Positions 26,664 to 34,399 of a stretch of 38,526 nucleotides of DNA are shown here, piece after piece; the first letter of the stretch is position 1, and every line of letters starts with the position of its first letter. The notes below the pieces were generated by a model that was given only the letters and a program-made list of their open reading frames with translations, ran no database searches and had not been told where the DNA came from. A program made the translations under genes and the position numbers. Location: NCBI RefSeq assembly GCF_029254265.1, contig NZ_JAQWXX010000116.1, positions 1-38,526 on the forward strand, read 5' to 3'. This stretch comes from Algoriphagus sp. (GTDB lineage: Bacteria > Bacteroidota > Bacteroidia > Cytophagales > Cyclobacteriaceae).

Positions 26664-28022
26664 TTAGAGGTCAAATTTTTTCAAATGCTCAGGGGTATTC
26701 TCCAGAGAATTGATGGTCTCAAGAGACTCTTTTTTCCGGATCAGATGAGGCTTACCCTTCGAATCCAGCATAATCACATTTGGCCGAAGCGTGATAAACT
26801 GCATCCATTGGGTCATATTGTAAGCTCCTACTCTCCTAATGACAAAGTGATCCCCTTTTTTGAGCAGTGGAAACATTATATTTCCCCGGATTACATCAAT
26901 ATTCATACACAAAGGCCCATAAATAGTAGTGTCCTCAGATTGGTCAGAAACTGCTTCAACTGGCCTTATATCATGGTCATACCAAAAGGAGGTGAAAAGT
27001 ATATTGACACCCACATCAATAATAGTAGCACGCCTACCATCGGCCAGCCTTTTGGTGGCCAATACAGATCCAGCAAGGAACCCTGCCTCATCAATCATCG
27101 CTCTTCCTGTTTCCAAAATCAACATGGGAAGATGATCGGGCTTTATCTCTGAACTCATCAAAGCCGAAGTGATTGCCTCAGCAAAATCATCAAAAGAAGG
27201 TGCTGTATCAGTACCTGGATAGTATGCGCCACGAAGGGTGTTTTTAGAAGCAAAACCACCTCCCATGTCTATATATTTCAGGACATGTCCATACTTTTTC
27301 TCCAGCTTCACAGCCAGACTTGCCAGCTTTTCCGCAGCGATCCGGTAACCATCCGCGCTAAGAATATAAGTTCCTATATGCGTGTGGAGTCCCAAAAGAT
27401 CAAGCGTTTTACTAGTCATTATCCTATTTATGGCATCCCATGCTTCACCATTTTCAAAATTGAATCCGAAGCGATCCCAAAGTGGGTAAAACCCAGTATC
27501 CATATTGACTCGAATGGCAACTTTTGGTCTTTCGCCCATTTCTTTACTCAGATGGATGAGCTCATATAATTCATCAAAATGGTCAATATGAATAAGTGAA
27601 TTATTTTCAATTGCCAATCTCAAGTCCTCTGTAGATTTGTCCGGACCATTGAAAATAATCAATTCCCCAGGCACTCCATTTTCGATAGCTTTTTGGTATT
27701 CGAAACCAGAAACTACCTCAGCCCACGCTCCTTCCTGATGGAAAACATTACAGACAGCATTGAGATAATTGGTTTTGTAAGACCAGGAAAACTGAACATT
27801 AGGGTATCTAGAGCTGAAGGCTCGATGAGCTTCTTTGTAGGTTTTTCGGATAGTTTGTTCCGATATCACAAATAAGGGAGAGCCAAATTCATCAAGCAAT
27901 GATTTAATAGAAGTGCCATCTATATGGCTGATAGGATCCAACCTTCTTGGCATCCCGTATTTGCTGGGAAGTCCGGCATTGATTCTTTGGATGATCGGTC
28001 TTTCAAATGTTAGCTTACTCAT
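26664..28022 (-). CDS. Fold-type III PLP-dependent decarboxylase (LysA/ornithine-decarboxylase-like)
   Basis: A 452-residue cytoplasmic protein with the alanine-racemase-like barrel of group IV decarboxylases. Lys83 in FSWSYKTNYLNAV is the expected PLP Schiff-base lysine; other landmarks are GLHTHIGTYI, YIDMGGGFASKN (phosphate loop), LILETGRAMIDEAG in place of the usual EPGR, and GPLCMNIDVI with the C-terminal active-site Cys and Asp pattern. It should decarboxylate an amino acid or a carboxylated amine precursor; whether the substrate is diaminopimelate, ornithine, arginine or a bespoke metabolite cannot be told. It lies 18 bases after the ATP-grasp gene. Housekeeping lysA seems less likely, given the PqqD and ATP-grasp neighbours. 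Confidence 0.85.
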   Translation of the reverse strand: MSKLTFERPIIQRINAGLPSKYGMPRRLDPISHIDGTSIKSLLDEFGSPLFVISEQTIRKTYKEAHRAFSSRYPNVQFSWSYKTNYLNAVCNVFHQEGAWAEVVSGFEYQKAIENGVPGELIIFNGPDKSTEDLRLAIENNSLIHIDHFDELYELIHLSKEMGERPKVAIRVNMDTGFYPLWDRFGFNFENGEAWDAINRIMTSKTLDLLGLHTHIGTYILSADGYRIAAEKLASLAVKLEKKYGHVLKYIDMGGGFASKNTLRGAYYPGTDTAPSFDDFAEAITSALMSSEIKPDHLPMLILETGRAMIDEAGFLAGSVLATKRLADGRRATIIDVGVNILFTSFWYDHDIRPVEAVSDQSEDTTIYGPLCMNIDVIRGNIMFPLLKKGDHFVIRRVGAYNMTQWMQFITLRPNVIMLDSKGKPHLIRKKESLETINSLENTPEHLKKFDL

Positions 28023-28040
28023 AGTTTTCTGGATAAATTT

Positions 28041-29087
28041 TTAAACCTCACCTCGGGTCGAGAACTCTTCAAACTCTTTCATATCACAAATCATATCATA
28101 GGAATATCGGATAAACATCTTCCCCACCTGATATTCCGAGAAGGGTTTAAGTTCTTTTCCTAAGGCCAATAAAACCAAAGCCTCCGGTAGATTTTGTCCG
28201 GCGGCCACTGCCAAATAAACCCAAGCAGGTAACCTGGGATTGATTTCGATCATGTAAAGCTCATTTTTTGAAGTTCGGATCAGTTCTAATTCCATACCCC
28301 CTCTCCATTGGGTTTGTGAAATAATCTTCTGAGTCAAATCCATCATGGTTTGATCCTGAAGTGTGATCCCCCCCCAGCCTTTCCCTTTATCTGTTATGTA
28401 GGTTTTTCGCATGGGCACTGCTCCGATTGTGTTCCCTTTACCATCTCCAAGAGCGACTACATTTACTTCCGTACCTCTTACAAACTCCTGAATCACTATG
28501 GGAAGCCCCCATTTGGCAGCGATTTTATTGAAAAAAATAGAAACCTGGTCACGATCGTATGCGATGTGAGCATCATAAAATTTCCCTTTGACCACCACAG
28601 GATACTCAAATTTACTTTCAATCCGTCGCCAGTCACTCAAGCTGGTAATAGTCTCACTGTAAGGAACTTTGACTCAATATTTTTCTCCATATTCAGGCAA
28701 ATTAGATTTATGCCTTTCCTCAAATTGCTTTAGTGTAGGAAGAAAAGTCCGGATTCCCATATCCTGAAGGATTTTTTCCGACTTCATCACAGTAAAGAGC
28801 TCTGAATCAAAATTGGGGATCAGAACCTGAATATTTTCCTGCTCATGGATATATCGGATTCTATCTAAAAAAGGCTCAAATCCATCTGATGGATAAGGCA
28901 CTTTGTAAGTCTTATCCACCAAATCATGCATATAAATACCTGGCTCCAGGTTTTCATAGGACAAACCAATCACCCTGACATCCAATATTTTGGATTCTTT
29001 CAAACCCCGGATAACCGGAATTCCCGGGCCTGGATTATCGATATTATTCAACCCAGAGAGCGCTACATTGACTTTAATCTTCTCCAT
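28041..29087 (-). pseudogene. ATP-grasp ligase, interrupted by an in-frame TGA
   Basis: One frame of 348 codons runs from 29087 to 28041 with a TGA at codon 138 (28676-28674). Before it: the pre-ATP-grasp domain (VNVALSGLNNIDNPGPGIPVIRGL); after it, in the same frame, VKVPYSETITSLSDWRRIE, PVVVKGKFYDAH (ATP-binding Lys), QEFVRGTEVNVVALGDG and MELELIRT...MIEINPRLPAWV (Mg-binding Glu and Asn). The family is PylC/carbamoyl-phosphate-synthase-like and joins carboxylates to amines. EKY-stop-VKVP would be restored by a single G-to-T reversal giving Gly. Its ATG overlaps the PqqD gene by 14 bases. It could be a true pseudogene or a sequencing error; the frame is otherwise intact, so decay would be recent. 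Confidence 0.83.
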
Positions 29088-29331
29088 CTTTTTCGATTAG
29101 ATTCATTTGATTTAGAGTAGCTACAAAATCATAGTAGTATCGCTCAAAGCTTTCCTCATCCACTTCGTATTTTTCAGAAACCTTCTGAATAATCTCCGGA
29201 AAATCCTTTCCTTCCTTAATCAATCGCACGATCTCTAAACCTGTGTTATTCAGCGAAAAAGAATCTCCTGTTCCTGCATCAAAAACGAAACCCGAGTCAC
29301 TAATAGCAATGGTACTTTTTATCTTCAGCAT
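29074..29331 (-). CDS. PqqD-like small protein
   Basis: An 85-residue product matching the PqqD fold: short beta strands at the start (IAISDSGFVFDAGTGDSFSLNNTG) followed by LEIVRLIKEGKDFPEIIQKVSEKYEVDEESFERYYYDFVATLNQMNLIE. This is the length and helical pattern of free-standing PqqD and RRE domains, which bind peptide leaders or tether substrates for partner enzymes. It is first in a six-gene minus-strand unit and overlaps the ATP-grasp gene by 14 bases. No precursor peptide gene is seen within 350 bases upstream, so a classical RiPP is not shown; the partner could be encoded elsewhere or be a non-peptide. Confidence 0.8.
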   Translation of the reverse strand: MLKIKSTIAISDSGFVFDAGTGDSFSLNNTGLEIVRLIKEGKDFPEIIQKVSEKYEVDEESFERYYYDFVATLNQMNLIEKDGED

Positions 29332-29586
29332 GACATTTTTACTTTAACCTGAAACAAAAAGGAAGTAAGTCAATTGGTATTGCATATAAAATGATAAAAA
29401 TCACATAAGCGATAATAATAATGTTTCGTTTTCTTAAAGAATATAGATATTAAAAGATATTTGAGAGCCATTTTTCCAAAAATCATTCTGCTAAAAACTC
29501 CTCAAAATGAAGGCAAAATGCTTTCCGGAAAGCACTTAAAAAAACAGCTGAATGTTCTTATTTCAATATTATCGCCTTAATAAGGA

Positions 29587-29649
29587 GGCGGGAAAATAGA
29601 TATTGCTACAGCTGGGAAAGATGGACTTTAGGTGTTCTTTCAGCGATAA
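29587..29649 (+). pseudogene. Decayed 3' end of an FG-GAP repeat gene
   Basis: Codons 29590-29649 match 22257-22316, the end of the intact FG-GAP gene, at 48 of 60 bases and read GKIDIATAGKDGL-stop-VFFQR versus GKIDIAVAGKDGLVVFFQK. It has an in-frame TAG and no open frame upstream. It lies just outside the start of the PqqD operon, in the same orientation as the intact copy. Confidence 0.75.
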
Positions 29650-29721
29650 TCATTCCTTAAAAAACAATTTCTTCTTTGACCTCTGAAGTTTATCAACGGT
29701 ATTTTAGATTTCAATCCAATC

Positions 29722-29758
29722 CTCCAAACCCAAATTTTTCAAAATTATGGGTTTGGAG
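29722..29758. repeat. Near-perfect 11+6 bp hairpin
   Basis: CTCCAAACCCA at 29722-29732 is mirrored by TGGGTTTGGAG at 29748-29758, with a further AATTTT/AAAATT pairing inside and a 2-nt loop. There is no long T run on either side, so it is a poor intrinsic terminator, though it lies 93 bases past the small-subunit stop. Confidence 0.5.
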
Positions 29759-29850
29759 TAGCTGGATTACTTATTTTCAAGCTATACCATTTATGGCTGA
29801 TAAGCTCATTCAATCTGGGTTCAAACGTTTCAAATCAACCAAAAGTCAGT

Positions 29851-29967
29851 CTATTTTTCCTCCGATTTTGATTCGGGTTTTTTTAATACCAAATAGAAGC
29901 AGTAAAGGGTCACTGACAAGATTAGACCTTGAGTAACCAGCGCTAGAATAAGTGCTGAAGTGTTCAT
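29851..29967 (-). CDS. Small MetS-like membrane subunit of the NSS transporter
   Basis: A 38-residue product, MNTSALILALVTQGLILSV..., with one membrane helix followed by a short charged tail (LKKPESKSEEK). Its ATG overlaps the TGA of the transporter gene (ATGA at 29967-29964), so translation is coupled. Length, single helix and position match the small subunit described for bacterial sodium-dependent amino-acid transporters such as MetPS of Corynebacterium. It is shorter than the usual gene-calling cutoffs and is therefore easy to miss. Confidence 0.8.
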   Translation of the reverse strand: MNTSALILALVTQGLILSVTLYCFYLVLKKPESKSEEK

Positions 29968-31622
29968 GATAATGAGGATTTCTTACGTTTTAAACTTGAA
30001 TACCAAACAATTCCTATGATCCCAAGAAATAACAGCAACAATTGGATTCTAGCTAAACTCGAGTAGAACATCTTTTTCTCTAAATATTCCCCTTGCTCTG
30101 GGCTTAAGGATAAGGCAAGCTTAATGTCCTTATGGGTCAATTTGGAAATTAAAGCACTTGGATCCAAACTATAGAGACGACCATCTGTTAAGCTGGCTAT
30201 TGCTCCAGCCCAATCATTTCCTTCGGGTGTAAAGAGGGCACTGATGAATACCAAAAGCAATAAAACCGGCGTCACAAATTTCATAATCCACTTATAAATG
30301 CTTGGAATCCGGATATCTGCACCCCGATTTATTTCAACCCATCCTTTATCCATCCCAAATATCCAGGCAAAAAGAATGGTCTCCAATAATGCGAATACAA
30401 CTAAGCTGACCGTACCAGCCCAATAATCATATTCATCAAAATACCCATATTTATAAAACAAGACGGTAGGGATTCCCATGAGCAAGGCAACAATACCAAA
30501 GGAAACTGCTCCTTTTACTTTTCCCCAGCCAAACTCATCTTTCATGAATCCCATCCAGGGCGTTCCCATGGCGAGAGAAGAAGTGATTCCTGCAAAAAAA
30601 AGCAATCCAAACCAACAAACCCCTGCAATAATGCCAAAGGTGGCTCCCCACTGCTGAAAGAGATAAGGCATAGTCTGAAATGCCATTCCAAATCCGGCGT
30701 TTTCTAAAACCCAGTCGATGCCTAAAAATCCAGCTGCTATCGGGATAACAATGGCGCTTCCGAGTAATACCTCCACAAATTCATTCGTAAAGCCAGCGGT
30801 AACTGAATTTAAAGCAATGTCTTCGTTTTCTTTGATATAGGAAGCATAGCACTGGATAGATCCCATCCCTACTGAAAGGGTGAAGAAAATCTGACCCGCA
30901 GCTGCCAGCCAAACTTTAGGATCAGCCAAAGAGCTGTATTGTGGACTCCAAAGAAAATTGATTCCATCCCAAGCATTTGCATCCGGAAATTCATCGGAGG
31001 CGAAACCTGTCCCCATGGTCCAGCCTCTTACTGCCAGAATAACTCCAAACAGAATTAGCAGTGGCATACCGATTTTGGCAACTTTTTCTATTCCTCCCAA
31101 ACCTGTTGAAAGGATATAAACATTGACCCCCAGAACCAGAATATACACGACTAGGGGAAGTAGCGGAATTCCAAAATCCGAGCCACTCAGATTGACATAA
31201 TTATCAAAAAAGAGACTGATTTCTTCTTTACTCATTCCCGTGAATGACCCCAAAAGCGTATGAAGCACATACATAAAAGTCCAAGACTCGATGTAAGTAT
31301 AGTAGGCTACGACCGCGATATTGGTAAAAATCCCAAATACGCCGATGTATTTCCAAATCTTCTTTTTAGACATCGAATCCAAAATATATGGGGTACTGTG
31401 ATTGCCACTAATCCCGCCATATCTACCTATGGACCACTCTACAAACAAGAGTGGAATTCCCATCAGAACAAAGCAAATCAGATAAGGAAGGATAAATGCT
31501 CCTCCTCCATTTTGCACCGCCTGAACAGGAAACCTAAGGAAATTACCTAAGCCTACCGCATTTCCTGCCATAGCGAGGATCAAGCCGGTTCTTGATCCCC
31601 ATGATTCTTTTTGATTACTCAT
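29964..31622 (-). CDS. Sodium-dependent transporter, NSS (SNF) family
   Basis: The 552-residue product starts SNQKESWGSRTGLILAMAGNAVGLGNFLRFP, the sodium-site helix 1 motif of LeuT-type transporters, followed by YLICFVLMGIPLLFVEWSIGRYGG. About twelve membrane helices follow; the later SVGMGSIQCYASY and VCWFGLLFFAGITSSLAMG segments are also typical. It should import an amino acid or related solute with sodium. Gene order: a hypothetical membrane protein overlaps its start (ATGA), and the small MetS-like subunit overlaps its stop. The solute cannot be predicted. Confidence 0.95.
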   Translation of the reverse strand: MSNQKESWGSRTGLILAMAGNAVGLGNFLRFPVQAVQNGGGAFILPYLICFVLMGIPLLFVEWSIGRYGGISGNHSTPYILDSMSKKKIWKYIGVFGIFTNIAVVAYYTYIESWTFMYVLHTLLGSFTGMSKEEISLFFDNYVNLSGSDFGIPLLPLVVYILVLGVNVYILSTGLGGIEKVAKIGMPLLILFGVILAVRGWTMGTGFASDEFPDANAWDGINFLWSPQYSSLADPKVWLAAAGQIFFTLSVGMGSIQCYASYIKENEDIALNSVTAGFTNEFVEVLLGSAIVIPIAAGFLGIDWVLENAGFGMAFQTMPYLFQQWGATFGIIAGVCWFGLLFFAGITSSLAMGTPWMGFMKDEFGWGKVKGAVSFGIVALLMGIPTVLFYKYGYFDEYDYWAGTVSLVVFALLETILFAWIFGMDKGWVEINRGADIRIPSIYKWIMKFVTPVLLLLVFISALFTPEGNDWAGAIASLTDGRLYSLDPSALISKLTHKDIKLALSLSPEQGEYLEKKMFYSSLARIQLLLLFLGIIGIVWYSSLKRKKSSLS

Positions 31623-32164
31623 AATGTAGCACTAGCAACATTTTTAATCGATTTTGGCTTTACTTCAGAATCTTTCTTCAAGGTATTTTGGATCAATTCA
31701 AGCCATGATTCGGCGATAACTGATTCTCCATTCAGGTCAGTGAATAATTCGGCATCGAAAAACTCAAGAACAGTGGGTTTCGACCCTTCCTGTAAATAGC
31801 TCAACTCAATTCCTACATAATCCAAAATGATTCTTTTGGATGCGTCTGATTTCACTTCCCGAGCGATTTTATAAATTTTTGCTGATTTCACTTGTTGAAG
31901 ATCAATCAGAAAGACCAATGGCTCAGCGTTATTCCTTAAGTAGGCTAATAATTTGTTTTCTTGATCAAGCCCGATAGCATAGAAATTTCGCCAAAATTCA
32001 GACTGGCTGATATGACCGTTTTTTTGAGAGGCAAGTTCATGCAACTTTACCTCCAAGGCTTTTCTCTTTTTCGAATTTTTTAGGGAATGATAAATAAATG
32101 GGGTGCATAGGGCACCAAATAACAGAAATGACAAACTCAATGTCACTGGATCAATGTCAAACAT
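31619..32164 (-). CDS. Hypothetical membrane-anchored protein
   Basis: About 181 residues: MFDIDPVTLSLSFLLFGALCTP gives one N-terminal membrane helix (residues about 7-24), then basic KNSKKRK, then a soluble part rich in charged residues (ISQSEFWRNFYAIGLDQENKLLAYLRN, SYLQEGSKPTVLEFFDAELFTDLNGES). I do not recognise a family. The stop overlaps the transporter start (ATGA), so it is likely a transporter-linked gene. The frame is open to an ATG at 32218, but the internal Met at 32164 puts the helix in the usual place. Confidence 0.6.
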   Translation of the reverse strand: MFDIDPVTLSLSFLLFGALCTPFIYHSLKNSKKRKALEVKLHELASQKNGHISQSEFWRNFYAIGLDQENKLLAYLRNNAEPLVFLIDLQQVKSAKIYKIAREVKSDASKRIILDYVGIELSYLQEGSKPTVLEFFDAELFTDLNGESVIAESWLELIQNTLKKDSEVKPKSIKNVASATL

Positions 32165-32233
32165 GGGATAAATTGTAAGAAGGTTAGAATAGTTGTTTGG
32201 CTCGTAAAGAGCAATCATAAAAACAACTAGAAG

Positions 32234-32578
32234 CTACCAACTGAAGAAAAAATGAAGGAAAGTCTCCTTGACATCAAAACGGGAGAAGGATTTTTGAAAA
32301 AAAGATGGAGCAAGATATGCTTCGTTAAAACTGATTTTCTCCGCTATCCAAGGTGTATTTAATCGGTAGATTAAACTCCAATCAACTTTAAAAGGTGGAG
32401 TTTTTGGAAGTTCTGAATTAATTCGAATATCAACCGCCTTTGTTAGCTCTTGATTGAGAACTGTTTCATTTCCATGAAGTCTATTTCCAGAGTCATACTT
32501 TGGAGGCAGCGAAGTAAAAGCGACAAATCCAATGAACCAACAAATGCCAAAAAGGAAGGAAATTCGCTGTGGATTCAT
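32234..32578 (-). CDS. Hypothetical protein with one N-terminal membrane helix
   Basis: A 114-residue product starting MNPQRISFLFGICWFIGFVAFTS, a signal-anchor-like helix, followed by a polar tail with no recognised domain. It starts 356 bases upstream of the transporter-linked protein's first possible ATG and has no overlap with another gene. Codon use looks ordinary, but there is no family evidence, so it could be spurious. Confidence 0.4.
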   Translation of the reverse strand: MNPQRISFLFGICWFIGFVAFTSLPPKYDSGNRLHGNETVLNQELTKAVDIRINSELPKTPPFKVDWSLIYRLNTPWIAEKISFNEAYLAPSFFQKSFSRFDVKETFLHFFFSW

Positions 32579-32750
32579 ATGAGTAAGGCAAATGCCAATA
32601 CAAATTTAAAGCAATATTAATCGATATTTCAATAAGTAATTTTTAAAAATTTATAGAGTAATTTAAAAAGCCTGATTTCCTAAATTCTGCCCGCTGAAGA
32701 AGTTCCAGCCCTTATCAAATCAGCACCCAAGCTGCCTTTAGTATCGCTAT

Positions 32751-32772
32751 AAAAAAAGACCAGCCTTTTTTT
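32751..32772 (-). terminator. A/T-rich hairpin terminator
   Basis: AAAAAAAG (32751-32758) pairs with CTTTTTTT (32765-32772) around the loop ACCAGC. On the minus strand it lies 11 bases past the stop of the ORF at 32784, which supports that ORF being transcribed. Confidence 0.5.
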
Positions 32773-32783
32773 TAATCAACCTT

Positions 32784-33149
32784 TCAAATACCCATTAACC
32801 ATCTCCACCAGTTTCTCTCCAAGTGATATAAGCTGCTTTTGAAAGGTTGGATAGAAGCGAGATTATTATTTTTAATCTCGACCGGGTTTACTGATAAAAA
32901 ACAGAGTTCCTTGTGACTTGGATAATGGACATTTCCAAAGAATTGAATAAAATCTGTGGGATTAGCCTTATTCAATTGCACCTGCCTAAAAGCTTGCCTA
33001 GACGTATACTCATATCGGCAAGCTAGTATAATTACCAAGCTTGCCATACAGACCAAGGCAGTCAAAAAGTCATTTCTAAAAAATAATCCAGAAACAGGCA
33101 AATGATGCTTAACCGGAGTTTGGATTCTTTCATTCCCAGCATATCCCAA
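32784..33149 (-). CDS. Hypothetical ORF with a membrane helix; start uncertain
   Basis: A TTG start gives 121 residues: a hydrophobic helix (FLTALVCMASLVIILAC) around residues 29-45, followed by a polar tail. The frame stays open without an ATG for about 33 more codons upstream (reading IFIPIDDQRWEVLGYAG near 33145-33195). A hairpin terminator follows the stop. I recognise no family. It could be a real gene with a non-ATG start, or the 3' part of a decayed gene. Confidence 0.3.
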   Translation of the reverse strand: MGYAGNERIQTPVKHHLPVSGLFFRNDFLTALVCMASLVIILACRYEYTSRQAFRQVQLNKANPTDFIQFFGNVHYPSHKELCFLSVNPVEIKNNNLASIQPFKSSLYHLERNWWRWLMGI

Positions 33150-33403
33150 TACTTCCCAGCGCTGATCATCTATAGGGATAAAGATGAAATTTGGCTTTTT
33201 CTGAAGTGAAATAGCGACTGAAATAGAAAAGGAATGGGGTTTTTCGGAAAAGGTATTTTGGATTTTCTTTCAAGAACTAATTAGTATTGGTAATTATGGC
33301 TATCCTTTGGGACCCGTCTTGAATTGAATTTAAATTTATATTCATTCAACTTATTCAAAAAAATCCCACAGGAATGACTTCCAAAAACAAGATTTGCAAA
33401 GAA

Positions 33404-33610
33404 TCACTCCGCTTGATACTCTAAAATATCCCCGGGCTGGCATTCCAACGCCTCACAAATAGCTTCCAAGGTGGTGAATCGAACCGCTTTGGCCTTTCCA
33501 GTTTTCAGAATAGAAAGATTCGCCAAAGTCAAACCTACTCGCTCCGAAAGTTCATTCAAAGACATCTTTCGCTTGGCCATCATCACATCGAGATTTACAA
33601 TTATCGGCAT
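33404..33610 (-). CDS. XRE-type helix-turn-helix regulator (YozG-like)
   Basis: A 68-residue product that is almost entirely one Cro/C1-type HTH: VMMAKRKMSLNELSERVGLT, LANLSILKTGKAKAVRFTTLE, AICEALECQPGDILEY. This short form commonly pairs with a DUF2975 membrane protein, as here: only 3 bases separate the genes and DUF2975 comes first. It probably acts as repressor or sensor partner of that pair; the ATCAATA cluster upstream of the operon is a candidate operator. Confidence 0.93.
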   Translation of the reverse strand: MPIIVNLDVMMAKRKMSLNELSERVGLTLANLSILKTGKAKAVRFTTLEAICEALECQPGDILEYQAE

Positions 33611-33613
33611 AGC

Positions 33614-34165
33614 TTAGACAGTTAATTCGCTTTCAGCCTGTAATTCCAATCCATATTGGAAGACCTGCCCGATGATGAAAATGATGATTCCGAAAAAGAT
33701 AAATTCAGCCGAGCCATAGAGGTATTCTGCCAGATAGCCTACACTTGGACTATCCCCTAGCAACCAACCTACATAAGCACGGACCAGAAGATTGACGAAG
33801 CCAATGGAAATAGCAAGTATACTAATGCGCTTGATCAATCCTGCCATTTCAACACTGAATGGTTTTTTGAGATTCAATGTCAAGAAAATCTTCAGTACCA
33901 AATAAACAAGGAAGGTCCGAAAAGCAGAAAGAACAATTAGATTGATAACCATAAAACTATAATGACCGTTGTCTCTTACAAGAACTTCAGAAAGATTTAA
34001 ACCCATATATAAATCTGAAGCAGCATTTGGATTTATGGATAGGCTTATGAAGAAGGAATAAGCCAGCGCACCTGTTTTGATACAGTTACCAATGAAAAAG
34101 ATCCAGATCAGGACCTTCATGGCCACTAGAATCTTTTCAGTTCTGGTTTTAGAGTTTTTGTTCAT
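33614..34165 (-). CDS. DUF2975 membrane protein
   Basis: About 183 residues with four membrane helices (near residues 14-35, 65-90, 105-125 and 145-165): ILVAMKVLIWIFFIGNCIK, VINLIVLSAFRTFLVYLVL, RISILAISIGFVNLLVRAY and FIFFGIIIFIIGQVFQYG. The last element, IFIIGQVFQYGLELQAESELTV, is typical of the C terminus of DUF2975 proteins and adjoins the HTH gene. The frame has an upstream ATG at 34204, but the Met at 34165 (MNKNSKTRTEK) starts just before the first helix, and 34204 lies within the motif cluster that looks like the promoter. Confidence 0.87.
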   Translation of the reverse strand: MNKNSKTRTEKILVAMKVLIWIFFIGNCIKTGALAYSFFISLSINPNAASDLYMGLNLSEVLVRDNGHYSFMVINLIVLSAFRTFLVYLVLKIFLTLNLKKPFSVEMAGLIKRISILAISIGFVNLLVRAYVGWLLGDSPSVGYLAEYLYGSAEFIFFGIIIFIIGQVFQYGLELQAESELTV

Positions 34166-34170
34166 TTGAG

Positions 34171-34247
34171 TATTGATTAGAGCTATTGATGCATCAAATA
34201 TCAATACTTATTTATTGATAAACAATAATTTTTATCGAAAATCAATA
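34171..34247. promoter_or_regulatory. Cluster of five ATCAATA/TATTGAT motifs
   Basis: TATTGAT occurs at 34171-34177, 34184-34190 and 34213-34219, and ATCAATA at 34200-34206 and 34241-34247. The pair at 34199-34220 is a perfect 8-bp inverted repeat with a 6-bp gap. It lies just upstream of the DUF2975 start and is a candidate autoregulatory site of the HTH protein. Confidence 0.5.
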
Positions 34248-34399
34248 AATTATTTTCTAACTATTTAAAAGGTCTAGATTAATATTTCTTATACATTAAA
34301 TCTCTGTCTCGGTTTGAGTCCCACCTACCGAAACCACACTTACACAGATGATCAATCTTTCACTTGGATTCTTCTTTAACTCCAGTCTTTAAAACCGGA

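Noticed and set aside
29332..29586. Search for a precursor peptide upstream of the PqqD gene
   Set aside because: No short ORF with a plausible start and leader-like composition is visible on the minus strand.
29676..29936. 86-residue plus-strand frame past the FG-GAP remnant
   Set aside because: It is antisense to the 38-residue transporter subunit over part of its length, and the amino-acid pattern looks non-coding.
32680..32750. Minus-strand frame reading DTKGSLGADLIRAGTSSAG
   Set aside because: It has a tidy codon pattern but no start, and lies beyond the terminator of the adjacent ORF, so it may be a repeat fragment rather than a gene.
34300..34345. tRNA-3'-end-like segment (GGTTTGAGTCCC followed by a CCGAAACCA string)
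   Set aside because: The stems required for a T arm and acceptor do not pair and no anticodon arm fits upstream, so there is no support for a tRNA or an attachment site.
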